This document shows, one piece after another, positions 1 to 6,185 of a DNA stretch of 17,866 bases. The translations under genes were made by a program, and so were the position numbers. The notes under the pieces were generated by a model. The model was not told the origin of the DNA and made no database searches. It saw only the letters and a program-made list of their open reading frames with translations. How positions within the stretch are numbered: the first letter of the stretch is position 1; each line of letters opens with the position of its first letter. Source of the stretch: Candidatus Pacearchaeota archaeon UBA284 (lineage in GTDB: Archaea > Nanobdellota > Nanobdellia > Pacearchaeales > UBA284); contig DAKN01000071.1 in NCBI GenBank assembly GCA_002499185.1, forward strand, positions 1-17,866, written 5' to 3'.

Positions 1-638
1 GTGCCTTTTCTTTGAGCCATTTCTCTTATTTTAGCAAAATCTTTTTCTCCTTTTGGAAATATAATGTCTTTTATTAAAAAATTATGCGTAATTTCTGCCT
101 TTTTGAAATTTTCAATATTTAAATCAAACAAAAAAAGACTAGCAATATCTTTGTTGGTGGTTATGATTTTGCAAAAATCTGGATTTAATTTTCCTTCCCC
201 TTTTGTACTCGGTTTTGCAGATTTTGGGGCTTTCGCCTTTATTTTTAATTCTATACCAGGGGCATTAAAAGATAAAGCAATAAATGCTAAGGGAAATTTA
301 TGTATTATATCTAGGATTTCTTTTCCACTCATTTCTCCATCTACAATATACTGTTTTACACCCATAAATTGTTTTTTATTTTTGAAATTTAACTTGCCAG
401 TCAAATCCGCAGTAGTTATTATTGCTCCAGAAACATTGGTTTTAGAATTTCCAAGTTTTTCAGCAGTTATTGCAACTAATTCATTAGCATATTCTGCAGT
501 TGTAGAAATAGTGTATTTCCCTTTTATATGATTAGCCTTAACTAAAGCTCTGTTTTTAAATTCACCCTTACTAAATTTTTGAAATTGTAAATGAATAAAG
601 GGGTCTGATTTTCCGTCAAATATTTTTTTTATGAACAT
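1..638 (-). CDS. Conserved-looking hypothetical protein, 3' end cut by window edge
   Basis: The leftward frame is open from an ATG at 638 to the window edge, giving 212 codons without a stop; the C-terminus lies outside. It starts MFIKKIFDGKSD and is a mixed alpha/beta, lysine-rich, apparently soluble protein with no signal peptide or membrane helix. I see no catalytic motif and do not recognise the family. The middle contains NVSGAIITTADLTGKL and a short K/P-rich linker (KAKAPKSAKPSTKGEGK) that probably separates two domains. The start codon is only 16 nt downstream of the tRNA-Val on the same strand, so the two are probably cotranscribed. A rightward ORF on the opposite strand (64-531) is its shadow: it has the composition of antisense coding sequence and no family features. 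The coding call is firm; the function is unknown. Confidence 0.8.
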   Translation of the reverse strand, partial: MFIKKIFDGKSDPFIHLQFQKFSKGEFKNRALVKANHIKGKYTISTTAEYANELVAITAEKLGNSKTNVSGAIITTADLTGKLNFKNKKQFMGVKQYIVDGEMSGKEILDIIHKFPLAFIALSFNAPGIELKIKAKAPKSAKPSTKGEGKLNPDFCKIITTNKDIASLFLFDLNIENFKKAEITHNFLIKDIIFPKGEKDFAKIREMAQRKG

Positions 639-654
639 TTTGTTTATTATCTAT

Positions 655-726
655 GGGCCCAACAGGATTCGAACCTGCGATCTTCTCCGTGTAAGGGAGA
701 CGTCATAACCACTGGACTATGGGCCC
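655..726 (-). tRNA. tRNA-Val (anticodon UAC)
   Basis: On the minus strand all four arms form: a 7-bp acceptor GGGCCCA/TGGGCCC, D stem GTC/GAC, anticodon stem TCTCC/GGAGA around loop CTTACAC (anticodon TAC, reading GUA), and T stem GCAGG/CCTGT with loop TTCGAAT. The length is 72 nt, the discriminator base is A, CCA is not encoded and there is no intron. It is followed 16 nt later by the unknown leftward CDS. Confidence 0.96.
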
Positions 727-755
727 GTTAATATTCAATAGAAACAATACTAAAA

Positions 756-765
756 CTTTAAAAAG
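756..765. promoter_or_regulatory. TATA box, possibly shared by divergent transcripts
   Basis: The element ctttaaaaag is centred about 26 bp before the ATG at 786, the spacing expected for a leaderless archaeal mRNA. Its core TTTAAA is palindromic and it also lies about 34 bp upstream of the divergent tRNA-Val. It could therefore drive both directions, with a short tRNA 5' leader removed by RNase P. The bidirectional role is inference. Confidence 0.5.
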
Positions 766-785
766 GTTTCTTAATTTTTTAAGAT

Positions 786-2630
786 ATGACAATTAAAGAA
801 AATAAGAAGTCTAAAAAAGCAGATGAAACTATTGAGAAAAATCAAAAAGAAGCTAAAGATAATCAAGAAATGGTGGAAACAGAAGATGATTTAAAAAAAC
901 AATTAGAATCACTCCCACAAGAAATTAAGGAAATTATTTCTAAAGCACAAAATAAGCTCATAGATTTTAAAAAACAAATCCTAAAAAAACATAATTATAT
1001 TGAAACAATTTGTATTGTTCCACCAGTTGCATCTCAGATAATAGAAGAAGAGGAAGAAGTTCCCAAAGAAAATTCAGACGAAAAAATAGTCCATGTTGTA
1101 ATGGTAGTTCCAGATGAAAAATCTAAGGAAATTAAAAGATTAACTGAAGATTCAATTTCGATGATTAAAGATTTTAAACCAAAAATCTGGCTTCATATTA
1201 AAACTCTTTCACAAATATGGGAAATCGGATTTGATGGAAAATATGCTTTATTAGAAGCAATTTCAATGTCTTTTCCATTATATGATAAGGGCTTGCTTGG
1301 GGGATTAAGATCTGCAAGTATTCACAAAATGTTGATTTTAAAAAAATTTGAGAGATATGTTGTAAGTTATGTAATGGCCGGATCTTTTGCTAGGGGAACA
1401 ACACTCAAAACCTCTGATTTGGATATTGCTATAATAATTGATGATACAGATGTTAAGAGAATGTCAAGATATGAATTAAAAGAAAGACTTAGAGCAATGA
1501 TATATACTATGGCTCTTGAAGCAAGTGAAAAAGCAGGAGTTAAAAATAAATTATCTCCCCAAATTTATATATTGACTGAATTTTGGGAGGCAGTTAAGGA
1601 TGCACATCCCGTAATTTTTACATTTATTAGAGATGGAGTCCCTCTTTATGATCGTGGAGCATTTATGCCATGGAAATTACTTCTTAGAATGGGAAAAATA
1701 AAACCAAGTCCAGAAGCAATTGACATGTTTATGAGTTTAGGAGAAAAAGTTTCTGAAAATGTAAAAAGAAAATTAAACGATATTCTTTTAGACGATATTT
1801 ATTGGGGTGTTATTACTCCAAGTCAGGCAGTTTTGATGCTTTATGGATTAGCACCACCAACTCCAAAGGAAACAGTAAAATTAATGAAAGAAGTTTTTTA
1901 TGACCAAGAAAAATTATTAGAGTTGAAATATATTAAAATTTTAGATAAAATAGTCGATATATATAAAAAATTTGAACACGAAAAAATTAAATTTATTTCC
2001 GGAAATCAAGTTGATTTATTAGTCCGAGAATGTGAAGAATATATTAAAAGACTTAAACAACTGATGGATCAAATAGAGAAGAGAATAACTGAAAAAGAGG
2101 TTTTACAATTATATGATTCTGTTTTTGATATGCTGCAAACAATGTTGGGTAATCATGGGGAACAAAATTTAATTGAAAAATTTAAAAAAGAACTAATTTT
2201 AAGTGCAAAACTAGAAAGAAAAAACCTTATTTTTTTAATGAAACTTGCAGATTTTAAAAGAAAAATTAAAACAGAAAAAATAACAAAAAATGAATTAAAT
2301 GACTTAAGAAAAGGCGTTAACGATTTATTAACATCATTAATAGAATATTCCCAAAGAAAAGAAATGATGGAATTAAACAGAAAAAAGATAGATATTATTT
2401 ATGATAATAAAAAAGGAGAACTATTTATTTTTAAGGAAGTTATGTTCTTTATACCGGATTTAGTTTCCGAAAAGATTAAAAAGATCCATTTTGATGGAAA
2501 GGTAGAGGAAGTTATGAGGGAAGAAATTAAGGAATATCTTTCTTCTCATAAAGAAACCGAAAATAGGCTAAGCGTAAAATTAATAAATATGCTTAAAAAG
2601 ATTATTGGAGACTTTGAAATAAAAATTTAA
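786..2630 (+). CDS. Nucleotidyltransferase (Pol-beta fold) domain protein
   Basis: A 614-aa soluble protein. The first 60 residues are charged and probably disordered. The recognisable part is a Pol-beta-type nucleotidyltransferase motif, GSFARGTTLKTSDLDIAI at about 199-216, with the G-S pair (199-200) and the metal-binding D211-x-D213. The third carboxylate normally found on a later strand is not obvious; the matching region (QIYILTEFW, about 259-267) offers only E265. The remaining 330 residues are mostly helical with long charged stretches and could be a partner-binding or RNA-binding region. The substrate is unknown. Homologous folds add nucleotides to RNA, proteins or small molecules, and some are inactive. 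The gene begins a unit with L35Ae (11 nt later) and L11, which suggests but does not prove a role linked to translation or RNA. The start is supported by the TATA box 26 bp upstream. Confidence 0.85.
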   Translation: MTIKENKKSKKADETIEKNQKEAKDNQEMVETEDDLKKQLESLPQEIKEIISKAQNKLIDFKKQILKKHNYIETICIVPPVASQIIEEEEEVPKENSDEKIVHVVMVVPDEKSKEIKRLTEDSISMIKDFKPKIWLHIKTLSQIWEIGFDGKYALLEAISMSFPLYDKGLLGGLRSASIHKMLILKKFERYVVSYVMAGSFARGTTLKTSDLDIAIIIDDTDVKRMSRYELKERLRAMIYTMALEASEKAGVKNKLSPQIYILTEFWEAVKDAHPVIFTFIRDGVPLYDRGAFMPWKLLLRMGKIKPSPEAIDMFMSLGEKVSENVKRKLNDILLDDIYWGVITPSQAVLMLYGLAPPTPKETVKLMKEVFYDQEKLLELKYIKILDKIVDIYKKFEHEKIKFISGNQVDLLVRECEEYIKRLKQLMDQIEKRITEKEVLQLYDSVFDMLQTMLGNHGEQNLIEKFKKELILSAKLERKNLIFLMKLADFKRKIKTEKITKNELNDLRKGVNDLLTSLIEYSQRKEMMELNRKKIDIIYDNKKGELFIFKEVMFFIPDLVSEKIKKIHFDGKVEEVMREEIKEYLSSHKETENRLSVKLINMLKKIIGDFEIKI

Positions 2631-2641
2631 GAGATAATAAA

Positions 2642-2899
2642 ATGAAAGGAAAAGTATCTTCATTTAGGAGAGGAAAACACATACAAAAACCAAGGCACTT
2701 TATATTATCGGTAGAAGGCGTAGATAAAAGAGAAAAAGCAGAAAAATTAATCGGAAAAGAAGCATTATGGAAAAGCCCCTCTGGAAAAGAATTGAAAGGA
2801 AAAATAACTTCTGCTCACGGAAATAAGGGGTTAATTAGGGCTGTTTTTGAGGTCGGATTACCCGGACAAGCAATAAACGACGATGTAGAAATTAAATAA
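2642..2899 (+). CDS. rpl35ae: Large-subunit ribosomal protein L35Ae
   Basis: An 85-aa protein matching the archaeal/eukaryotic L35Ae family over its whole length. It has the N-terminal RRGKH, the central VEGVDKREKAEKLIGK and the C-terminal signature HGNKGLIRAVFEVGLPGQA. It binds rRNA in the 50S subunit and is absent from bacteria, so it is a firm archaeal marker here. It follows the nucleotidyltransferase gene by 11 nt and precedes L11 by 13 nt, so the three are probably one transcript. The length is normal for the family. Confidence 0.96.
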   Translation: MKGKVSSFRRGKHIQKPRHFILSVEGVDKREKAEKLIGKEALWKSPSGKELKGKITSAHGNKGLIRAVFEVGLPGQAINDDVEIK

Positions 2900-2912
2900 T
2901 TTTTTTATAAAA

Positions 2913-3575
2913 ATGGAAATAAAATTAGTTGTTAATGGGGGAGAAATGAAACCAGGACCAACATTAAGTCAAAAAATTGGTCCATTGGGGTTGAATTTAG
3001 GTAAACTTATAGCCGATGTAAATAAAGCAACAGTAGAATTTAAGGGAATGAAGGTTCCAATTATATTAGATATAGATACAAAAACAAAAAACATCAAAGT
3101 AATTACTTTAACTCCAGCAGTTTCAGAATTATTAAAAAAAGAAGTTAAAACAGAAAAGGGTTCTGGAATTCCAAGCAAATTAAAAATTGGCAATGTGCCA
3201 ATAGAGAAAATAATAAAGATTGCAAAAGTTAAACAAAAAGATATGCTTGTTAATAGTATTAAAGAATCTGTAATTTCTGTTTTGGGAACAGCAAAGAGTA
3301 TAGGATTACTTATCGAAGGAAAAGATCCAAGAGAGATAATAGAAGAAGTTAAAGAAGGAAAATATGATGTAGAAATCAAATCTGGAAAAGAAGATGTTTC
3401 AGAAGAAAAATTAGATAAATTATCAAAAGAATTTGAAAAAATAAAGAAGAGTCAAGACGCATATATTAAACAAAAACAACAAGAAGCTGAAGAAAAAGCA
3501 GCCGCAAAAGCAGCTACGACGGCAGCAAAACCAGAAGCTACTACTGCCGCAGCACCAACTGAAAAAAAGAAATAA
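2913..3575 (+). CDS. rpl11: Large-subunit ribosomal protein L11 with long C-terminal tail
   Basis: A 220-aa protein. The N-terminal domain (about 1-70) has the proline/glycine segment PGPTLSQKIGPLGLNLGK that contacts translation factors. The C-terminal rRNA-binding domain follows to about 157, ending near KYDVEIKSG. L11 forms the GTPase-associated centre of the 50S subunit with L10/L12. Archaeal L11 usually stops near 160 residues. This one adds about 60 residues: a charged helix followed by an alanine/lysine/threonine-rich low-complexity tail ending in KKK, reminiscent of the tails on archaeal L12 or L10. The usual archaeal partners L1, L10 and L12 do not follow; two hairpins and tRNA-Pro do. 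Confidence 0.95.
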   Translation: MEIKLVVNGGEMKPGPTLSQKIGPLGLNLGKLIADVNKATVEFKGMKVPIILDIDTKTKNIKVITLTPAVSELLKKEVKTEKGSGIPSKLKIGNVPIEKIIKIAKVKQKDMLVNSIKESVISVLGTAKSIGLLIEGKDPREIIEEVKEGKYDVEIKSGKEDVSEEKLDKLSKEFEKIKKSQDAYIKQKQQEAEEKAAAKAATTAAKPEATTAAAPTEKKK

Positions 3576-3580
3576 AACCA

Positions 3581-3609
3581 ATGCTAAAAAATAGTAAAAT
3601 TTTTAGCAT
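3581..3609 (+). terminator. Hairpin after L11
   Basis: ATGCTAAAAA (3581-3590) and TTTTTAGCAT (3600-3609) form a perfect 10-bp stem with a 9-nt loop, starting 6 nt after the L11 stop codon. It may stabilise or end the L11 transcript. Archaeal termination does not require a hairpin, so terminator is an inference. Confidence 0.45.
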
Positions 3610-3636
3610 ATGAAATTCAAAAGAATTTCGTCATAT
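3608..3636 (+). other. Second hairpin before the tRNA-Pro promoter
   Basis: GAAATTC (3612-3618) pairs with GAATTTC (3623-3629) across an AAAA loop, and outer ATAT/ATAT bases extend the stem. It overlaps the foot of the preceding hairpin by two bases, so the two are either stacked or alternative folds. It lies just before the tRNA-Pro TATA box. Confidence 0.4.
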
Positions 3637-3643
3637 TTATAAG
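3636..3643 (+). promoter_or_regulatory. TATA box for tRNA-Pro / L37Ae
   Basis: TTTATAAG is centred 28 bp before the first base of tRNA-Pro, so transcription would begin at or just before the mature 5' end. Confidence 0.6.
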
Positions 3644-3667
3644 TTAAATTAACCCCCATATTAACAA

Positions 3668-3740
3668 GGGGTTGTGGGGTAACCTGGTTAGCCTTCGAGG
3701 TTTGGGACCTTGCGATCCCGGTTCAAATCCGGGCAGCCCC
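3668..3740 (+). tRNA. tRNA-Pro (anticodon UGG)
   Basis: A 73-nt tRNA with acceptor GGGGTTG/CAGCCCC, D arm starting GGGTAACC, anticodon stem CGAGG/CCTTG around loop TTTGGGA (anticodon TGG, reading CCA), and T arm CCCGG-TTCAAAT-CCGGG. The discriminator is A. There is no encoded CCA and no intron. The L37Ae start codon is 27 nt downstream with no clear promoter between, so a joint tRNA-mRNA transcript is likely. The matching synthetase (ProRS) is also in this window at 10568-12040. Confidence 0.95.
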
Positions 3741-3767
3741 ATGTCAATATAATCATCAAAATAAAAA

Positions 3768-3983
3768 ATGGCAAGAACAAAACATGCAAAGTCTATAGCA
3801 AGATTTGGTCCAAGGTATGGAGCAAGAGTTAAGACAAAAACGAAAGCAATAGAATCAAAACAAAGAAAAAAACAAAAATGCCCCTACTGTAAAAAATTTT
3901 CTTCAAAGAGAATATCTAAGGGATTATGGGAATGCAAAACATGTAAGAGAAAATATGCTCTTGGAGCATACTATATAGAATAA
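3768..3983 (+). CDS. rpl37ae: Large-subunit ribosomal protein L37Ae (zinc-finger type)
   Basis: A 71-aa basic protein with the L37Ae pattern: N-terminal RFGPRYGARVK, then a four-cysteine zinc finger (C38-x2-C41-x14-C56-x2-C59) with the conserved WECKTC, and a short aromatic tail. It binds 23S rRNA in the 50S subunit and belongs to a family found only in archaea and eukaryotes. Archaeal relatives are often about 80-90 residues, so this is a compact version. It starts 27 nt after tRNA-Pro and is followed by the Rpo12 gene, an order (L37Ae then RNA polymerase subunit P) common in archaea. Confidence 0.95.
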   Translation: MARTKHAKSIARFGPRYGARVKTKTKAIESKQRKKQKCPYCKKFSSKRISKGLWECKTCKRKYALGAYYIE

Positions 3984-3993
3984 ATTAAAAACA

Positions 3994-4001
3994 TTTAAAT
4001 A
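3994..4001 (+). promoter_or_regulatory. TATA box for Rpo12
   Basis: TTTAAATA is centred about 25 bp before the ATG at 4023, implying an effectively leaderless message. Confidence 0.55.
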
Positions 4002-4022
4002 TCGTTTTTGAAACAATAAAAT

Positions 4023-4163
4023 ATGACAAATTACAAATGCTTTTTTTGCGGTAAACAATTAGCCCCTAAAATGTCTGTAAAAGGCAAATTAGTCTGCCAA
4101 TATTGTGGGTCTAGAGTATTTTTTAAACCTAGAACATCTATCAAAAAGGTTAAAGCAATATAA
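4023..4163 (+). CDS. rpoP: RNA polymerase subunit Rpo12 (RpoP)
   Basis: A 46-aa ORF reading MTNYKCFFCGK at the N-terminus. It has the four-cysteine zinc ribbon C6-x2-C9 and C25-x2-C28 (CQYCGSRVFFKPR) and the basic ending KKVKAI. This is the archaeal RNA polymerase subunit P, equivalent to eukaryotic Rpb12, which helps hold the Rpo3/Rpo10/Rpo11 assembly platform. Length, cysteine spacing and the VFFKPR segment fit the family. It lies 39 nt after L37Ae and has its own TATA box, so it may be transcribed both with L37Ae and alone. Confidence 0.95.
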   Translation: MTNYKCFFCGKQLAPKMSVKGKLVCQYCGSRVFFKPRTSIKKVKAI

Positions 4164-4176
4164 TTTATTTTACCGA

Positions 4177-4184
4177 TATATTAA
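4177..4184 (+). promoter_or_regulatory. TATA-like element for prefoldin beta
   Basis: TATATTAA is centred about 24 bp before the ATG at 4205, again the leaderless spacing. Confidence 0.45.
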
Positions 4185-4204
4185 AAATAAGAATTTAAAA
4201 TAAA

Positions 4205-4558
4205 ATGGAAAAACAAAAAAAATCACAAAATGAACATTCTCAAATAAGAGTAGAAGAATTAAGTCTTATAGACCAAAGCCTTCAAAATCTTTTAATGCAA
4301 AAACAAGTTTTTCAAATGGAATTAATTGAAACCACGAATGCACTTGAAGAATTAAAAAAATTAAAATCTGATGAAGATGTTTTTAAGATAGTTGGAAGTC
4401 TTATGGTAAAAGCCAATAAAGAAGAAACAGAAAAAGAGCTTACTAAAAAAAGAGATTTGATTAACTTAAGAATAACAGCAATTGAAAAACAAGAAGAAGA
4501 TTTGAAGAAAAAATTACTTTCGGTAAGAGAAGAAGTATTGAAAACATTTAAAAACTGA
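4205..4558 (+). CDS. pfdB: Prefoldin beta subunit
   Basis: A 117-aa protein made of two long coiled-coil helices (about 16-60 and 75-115) joined by a short beta-hairpin region around DEDVFKIVGSLMVKANKEE, the diagnostic prefoldin beta segment. In archaea two alpha and four beta subunits form a jellyfish-shaped hexamer that holds unfolded proteins and passes them to the thermosome. The length is typical of the family. It follows Rpo12 by 41 nt, an association seen in many archaea where L37Ae, Rpo12 and prefoldin beta are neighbours. Confidence 0.93.
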   Translation: MEKQKKSQNEHSQIRVEELSLIDQSLQNLLMQKQVFQMELIETTNALEELKKLKSDEDVFKIVGSLMVKANKEETEKELTKKRDLINLRITAIEKQEEDLKKKLLSVREEVLKTFKN

Positions 4559-4562
4559 TTAT

Positions 4563-4646
4563 TATAGAAAATCATAAGAAAACTTATAAACACAAAAAAC
4601 AGGTTTTTGTGTATAGAAAATCATAATTAAATAAACACAAAAAAAA
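4563..4646 (+). repeat. Tandem duplicated promoter-like block upstream of sepF
   Basis: TATAGAAAATCATAA occurs at 4563-4577 and again at 4612-4626. ATAAACACAAAAAA occurs at 4586-4599 and again from 4631. The two copies are thus about 37 bp each, one directly after the other. Each contains a TATA-like element: TTATAAAC at 4584-4591 and TTAAATAA at 4627-4634. The second is centred about 24 bp before the sepF ATG. Confidence 0.65.
4591..4611 (+). terminator. Hairpin between prefoldin beta and sepF
   Basis: CACAAAAA (4591-4598) and TTTTTGTG (4604-4611) form a perfect 8-bp stem with a 5-nt loop. It sits between the two copies of the duplicated block, and the 3' arm is the part not explained by that duplication. 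It could be a 3' end signal for prefoldin beta or a regulatory structure in a longer sepF leader started at the first TATA copy. Confidence 0.4.
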
Positions 4647-4653
4647 GGTAAAA

Positions 4654-5037
4654 ATGGCATTCCTAAAAAAGATATTTGGCGGCGAAGAAACTTCCGTTCA
4701 GTCACCAGACTACATTGAAGTGGATGTTGGCAGAGAGGCTTCAAAAAAAGCAAAAGTTCTTTTAAGACCTTTTGTACTAAAAACCTTTGACGACATTAAT
4801 GGAATTCTAGAGATACTAAGGGAAGGCTATACAATAGCAGTAATAGATATTAGGCCCTTAAAATCAAAGGACTTAGTAGAGTTAAAAAGAGCTATTGCAA
4901 AGCTTAAGAAAACAGTAGATGCTCTAGAAGGAACAGTAGCAGGCTTTGGTGAAAACATAATTGTAGCTTCTCCAGCATTTGTAGAAGTTTACAAAGGGCA
5001 ATCTGCCCCATCAGCAAGACCGGCAGACCAACTTTAA
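4654..5037 (+). CDS. sepF: SepF-type cell division protein
   Basis: A 127-aa protein. The N-terminal MAFLKKIFGG is an amphipathic membrane-targeting helix. A linker leads to the SepF core (about 32-112), with VLLRPFVLKTFDDINGILEIL, the GYTIAVIDIRPL strand, the long ELKRAIAKLKKTVDALEGTVAG helix and the closing NIIVASPAFVEVY strand. Archaeal SepF anchors FtsZ rings to the membrane. The length fits the short archaeal forms. The gene sits alone here; no FtsZ is in the window. It is preceded by a duplicated promoter-like block, which may matter for its expression level. The C-terminal 15 residues are a short low-complexity tail. Confidence 0.9.
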   Translation: MAFLKKIFGGEETSVQSPDYIEVDVGREASKKAKVLLRPFVLKTFDDINGILEILREGYTIAVIDIRPLKSKDLVELKRAIAKLKKTVDALEGTVAGFGENIIVASPAFVEVYKGQSAPSARPADQL

Positions 5038-5065
5038 GGCCAATATAAATAAAGATAAGAGAATA

Positions 5066-5731
5066 ATGAAACTGCTATTTGTTTCAGCAAAAAGTAAAAA
5101 GTTTCCTAATTTTTATTCTATTCCTTTTCATTCTCTTCTTTCCAATTTTTCAAAAATCGGGATAATTTCAACAACACAATTTTTTAATTTAATACCAGAA
5201 TTGAAAAAAGCATTAGAAAAACAAAAAAAGAAAGCCATAATTTATAAAAACCCAAATATTTTAGGATGCAACGCCATAGCCGCAGAAAGAATACAAGATA
5301 AGGTAGACGCCTTTGTTTTTTTGACTTCTGGAGAATTTCATATTTTAAATGCTATAAATAGAATAAAAAAACCAATTTTTCAATTAAATCCAATTACGGG
5401 GCAATTTACAAAATTTGATTCACAAAAAACAGAAATAATCAAACAAAAACAAAAAATTATAGAAAAGAAATTTATCTTGGCTAAAAATATAGGTCTATTA
5501 ATAACTACAAAACCTGGACAACAAAAATTAAAAGAGTCTATAAAAATAAAGAAACAATTAGAAAATAAAGGAAAAAATGTTTTTATGTTTATATTTAATA
5601 ATTTGGATTTAAATCAATTCGAAAATTTTCCCGAAATTCAATTATATGTTAATACTGCTTGTCCGGGATTAATGCTTGATTCAGACAAAATAATTAATTT
5701 AGAACAAGTTAACCAAATTATTAAAAAATAA
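5066..5731 (+). CDS. Dph2-like diphthamide synthesis protein lacking the N-terminal domain
   Basis: A 221-aa protein that aligns by eye with the second and third domains of archaeal Dph2: NPNILGCN around C68, a FHILNAI-KKPIFQLNPITGQF segment, GLLITTKPGQQ at about 143-152 and the closing YVNTACPG with C199. Dph2 is a radical enzyme whose three cysteines, one per domain, hold a 4Fe-4S cluster that cleaves S-adenosylmethionine to modify a histidine of elongation factor 2. Full-length archaeal Dph2 has about 340 residues. Here the first domain and its cysteine are missing; C68 and C199 are the only cysteines. No in-frame start lies further upstream, and sepF ends 28 nt before, so this is not a simple mis-called start. 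It may work with a separate N-terminal partner, be inactive, or have a changed role. Confidence 0.75.
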   Translation: MKLLFVSAKSKKFPNFYSIPFHSLLSNFSKIGIISTTQFFNLIPELKKALEKQKKKAIIYKNPNILGCNAIAAERIQDKVDAFVFLTSGEFHILNAINRIKKPIFQLNPITGQFTKFDSQKTEIIKQKQKIIEKKFILAKNIGLLITTKPGQQKLKESIKIKKQLENKGKNVFMFIFNNLDLNQFENFPEIQLYVNTACPGLMLDSDKIINLEQVNQIIKK

Positions 5732-6185
5732 TTCTTTGCAACCCCTCCTTATAAAATTTTAATCCATCAAAAACCAATTTTCCAATTTCATCCGCAAATT
5801 CCCATTTTAGAGAGCCAATTGGTTCTCCCGTTTCCTTTATCCAGTACATTCTTCCAATAACACTACTAAAATTTGCAAGCCCCCAACTAGCTAAAGATAA
5901 ATAGCTTACATTATTTGTTGTTTGTCCGAATAATTGTGCAACCATTCCATCAGGAGAAAATATTTTTGTAGCTAAACCAACATATCCTAAACCATATATT
6001 GTTTCTAAAACCATAGAATTCCAAGTCAAATCCATTTTTTCAGAATTTGTAAGATTATTCCAATATTGGTGATTTCTTTTAGGACTTCCACCAAGTGTTC
6101 CTTTAATAAATAAAGCATAAGTAAAATCATATGCATTATAAGATAATTCTATTTCAAAATTTTTCAACTTCTTTGCGAGTGACAT
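5721..6185 (-). CDS. Hypothetical protein, probably membrane-associated
   Basis: A 154-aa protein with no family I recognise. After a short polar N-terminus (MSLAKKLKNFEIELSYNAYDF) come two moderately hydrophobic stretches rich in Gly, Tyr and Trp (about 53-73 and 93-112) that could be membrane helices or amphipathic surfaces, then a hydrophilic end with KEGLQRIIF. Its ATG lies inside the preceding gene, overlapping it by 32 nt in another frame, so translation is probably coupled to the four-helix membrane protein upstream. At the other end its stop overlaps the last 11 nt of the convergent Dph2-like gene. A shorter TTG start at 6167 would reduce the overlap, but ATG is preferred. Confidence 0.65.
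   Translation of the reverse strand: MSLAKKLKNFEIELSYNAYDFTYALFIKGTLGGSPKRNHQYWNNLTNSEKMDLTWNSMVLETIYGLGYVGLATKIFSPDGMVAQLFGQTTNNVSYLSLASWGLANFSSVIGRMYWIKETGEPIGSLKWEFADEIGKLVFDGLKFYKEGLQRIIF

Noticed and set aside
64..531. Rightward 155-codon ORF at the left edge
   Set aside because: It lies antisense to a longer open leftward frame that begins at an ATG just after tRNA-Val and runs through the window edge; its translation looks like antisense coding sequence.
2969..3379. Leftward ORF of 136 codons
   Set aside because: It is wholly inside the unmistakable L11 gene on the other strand.
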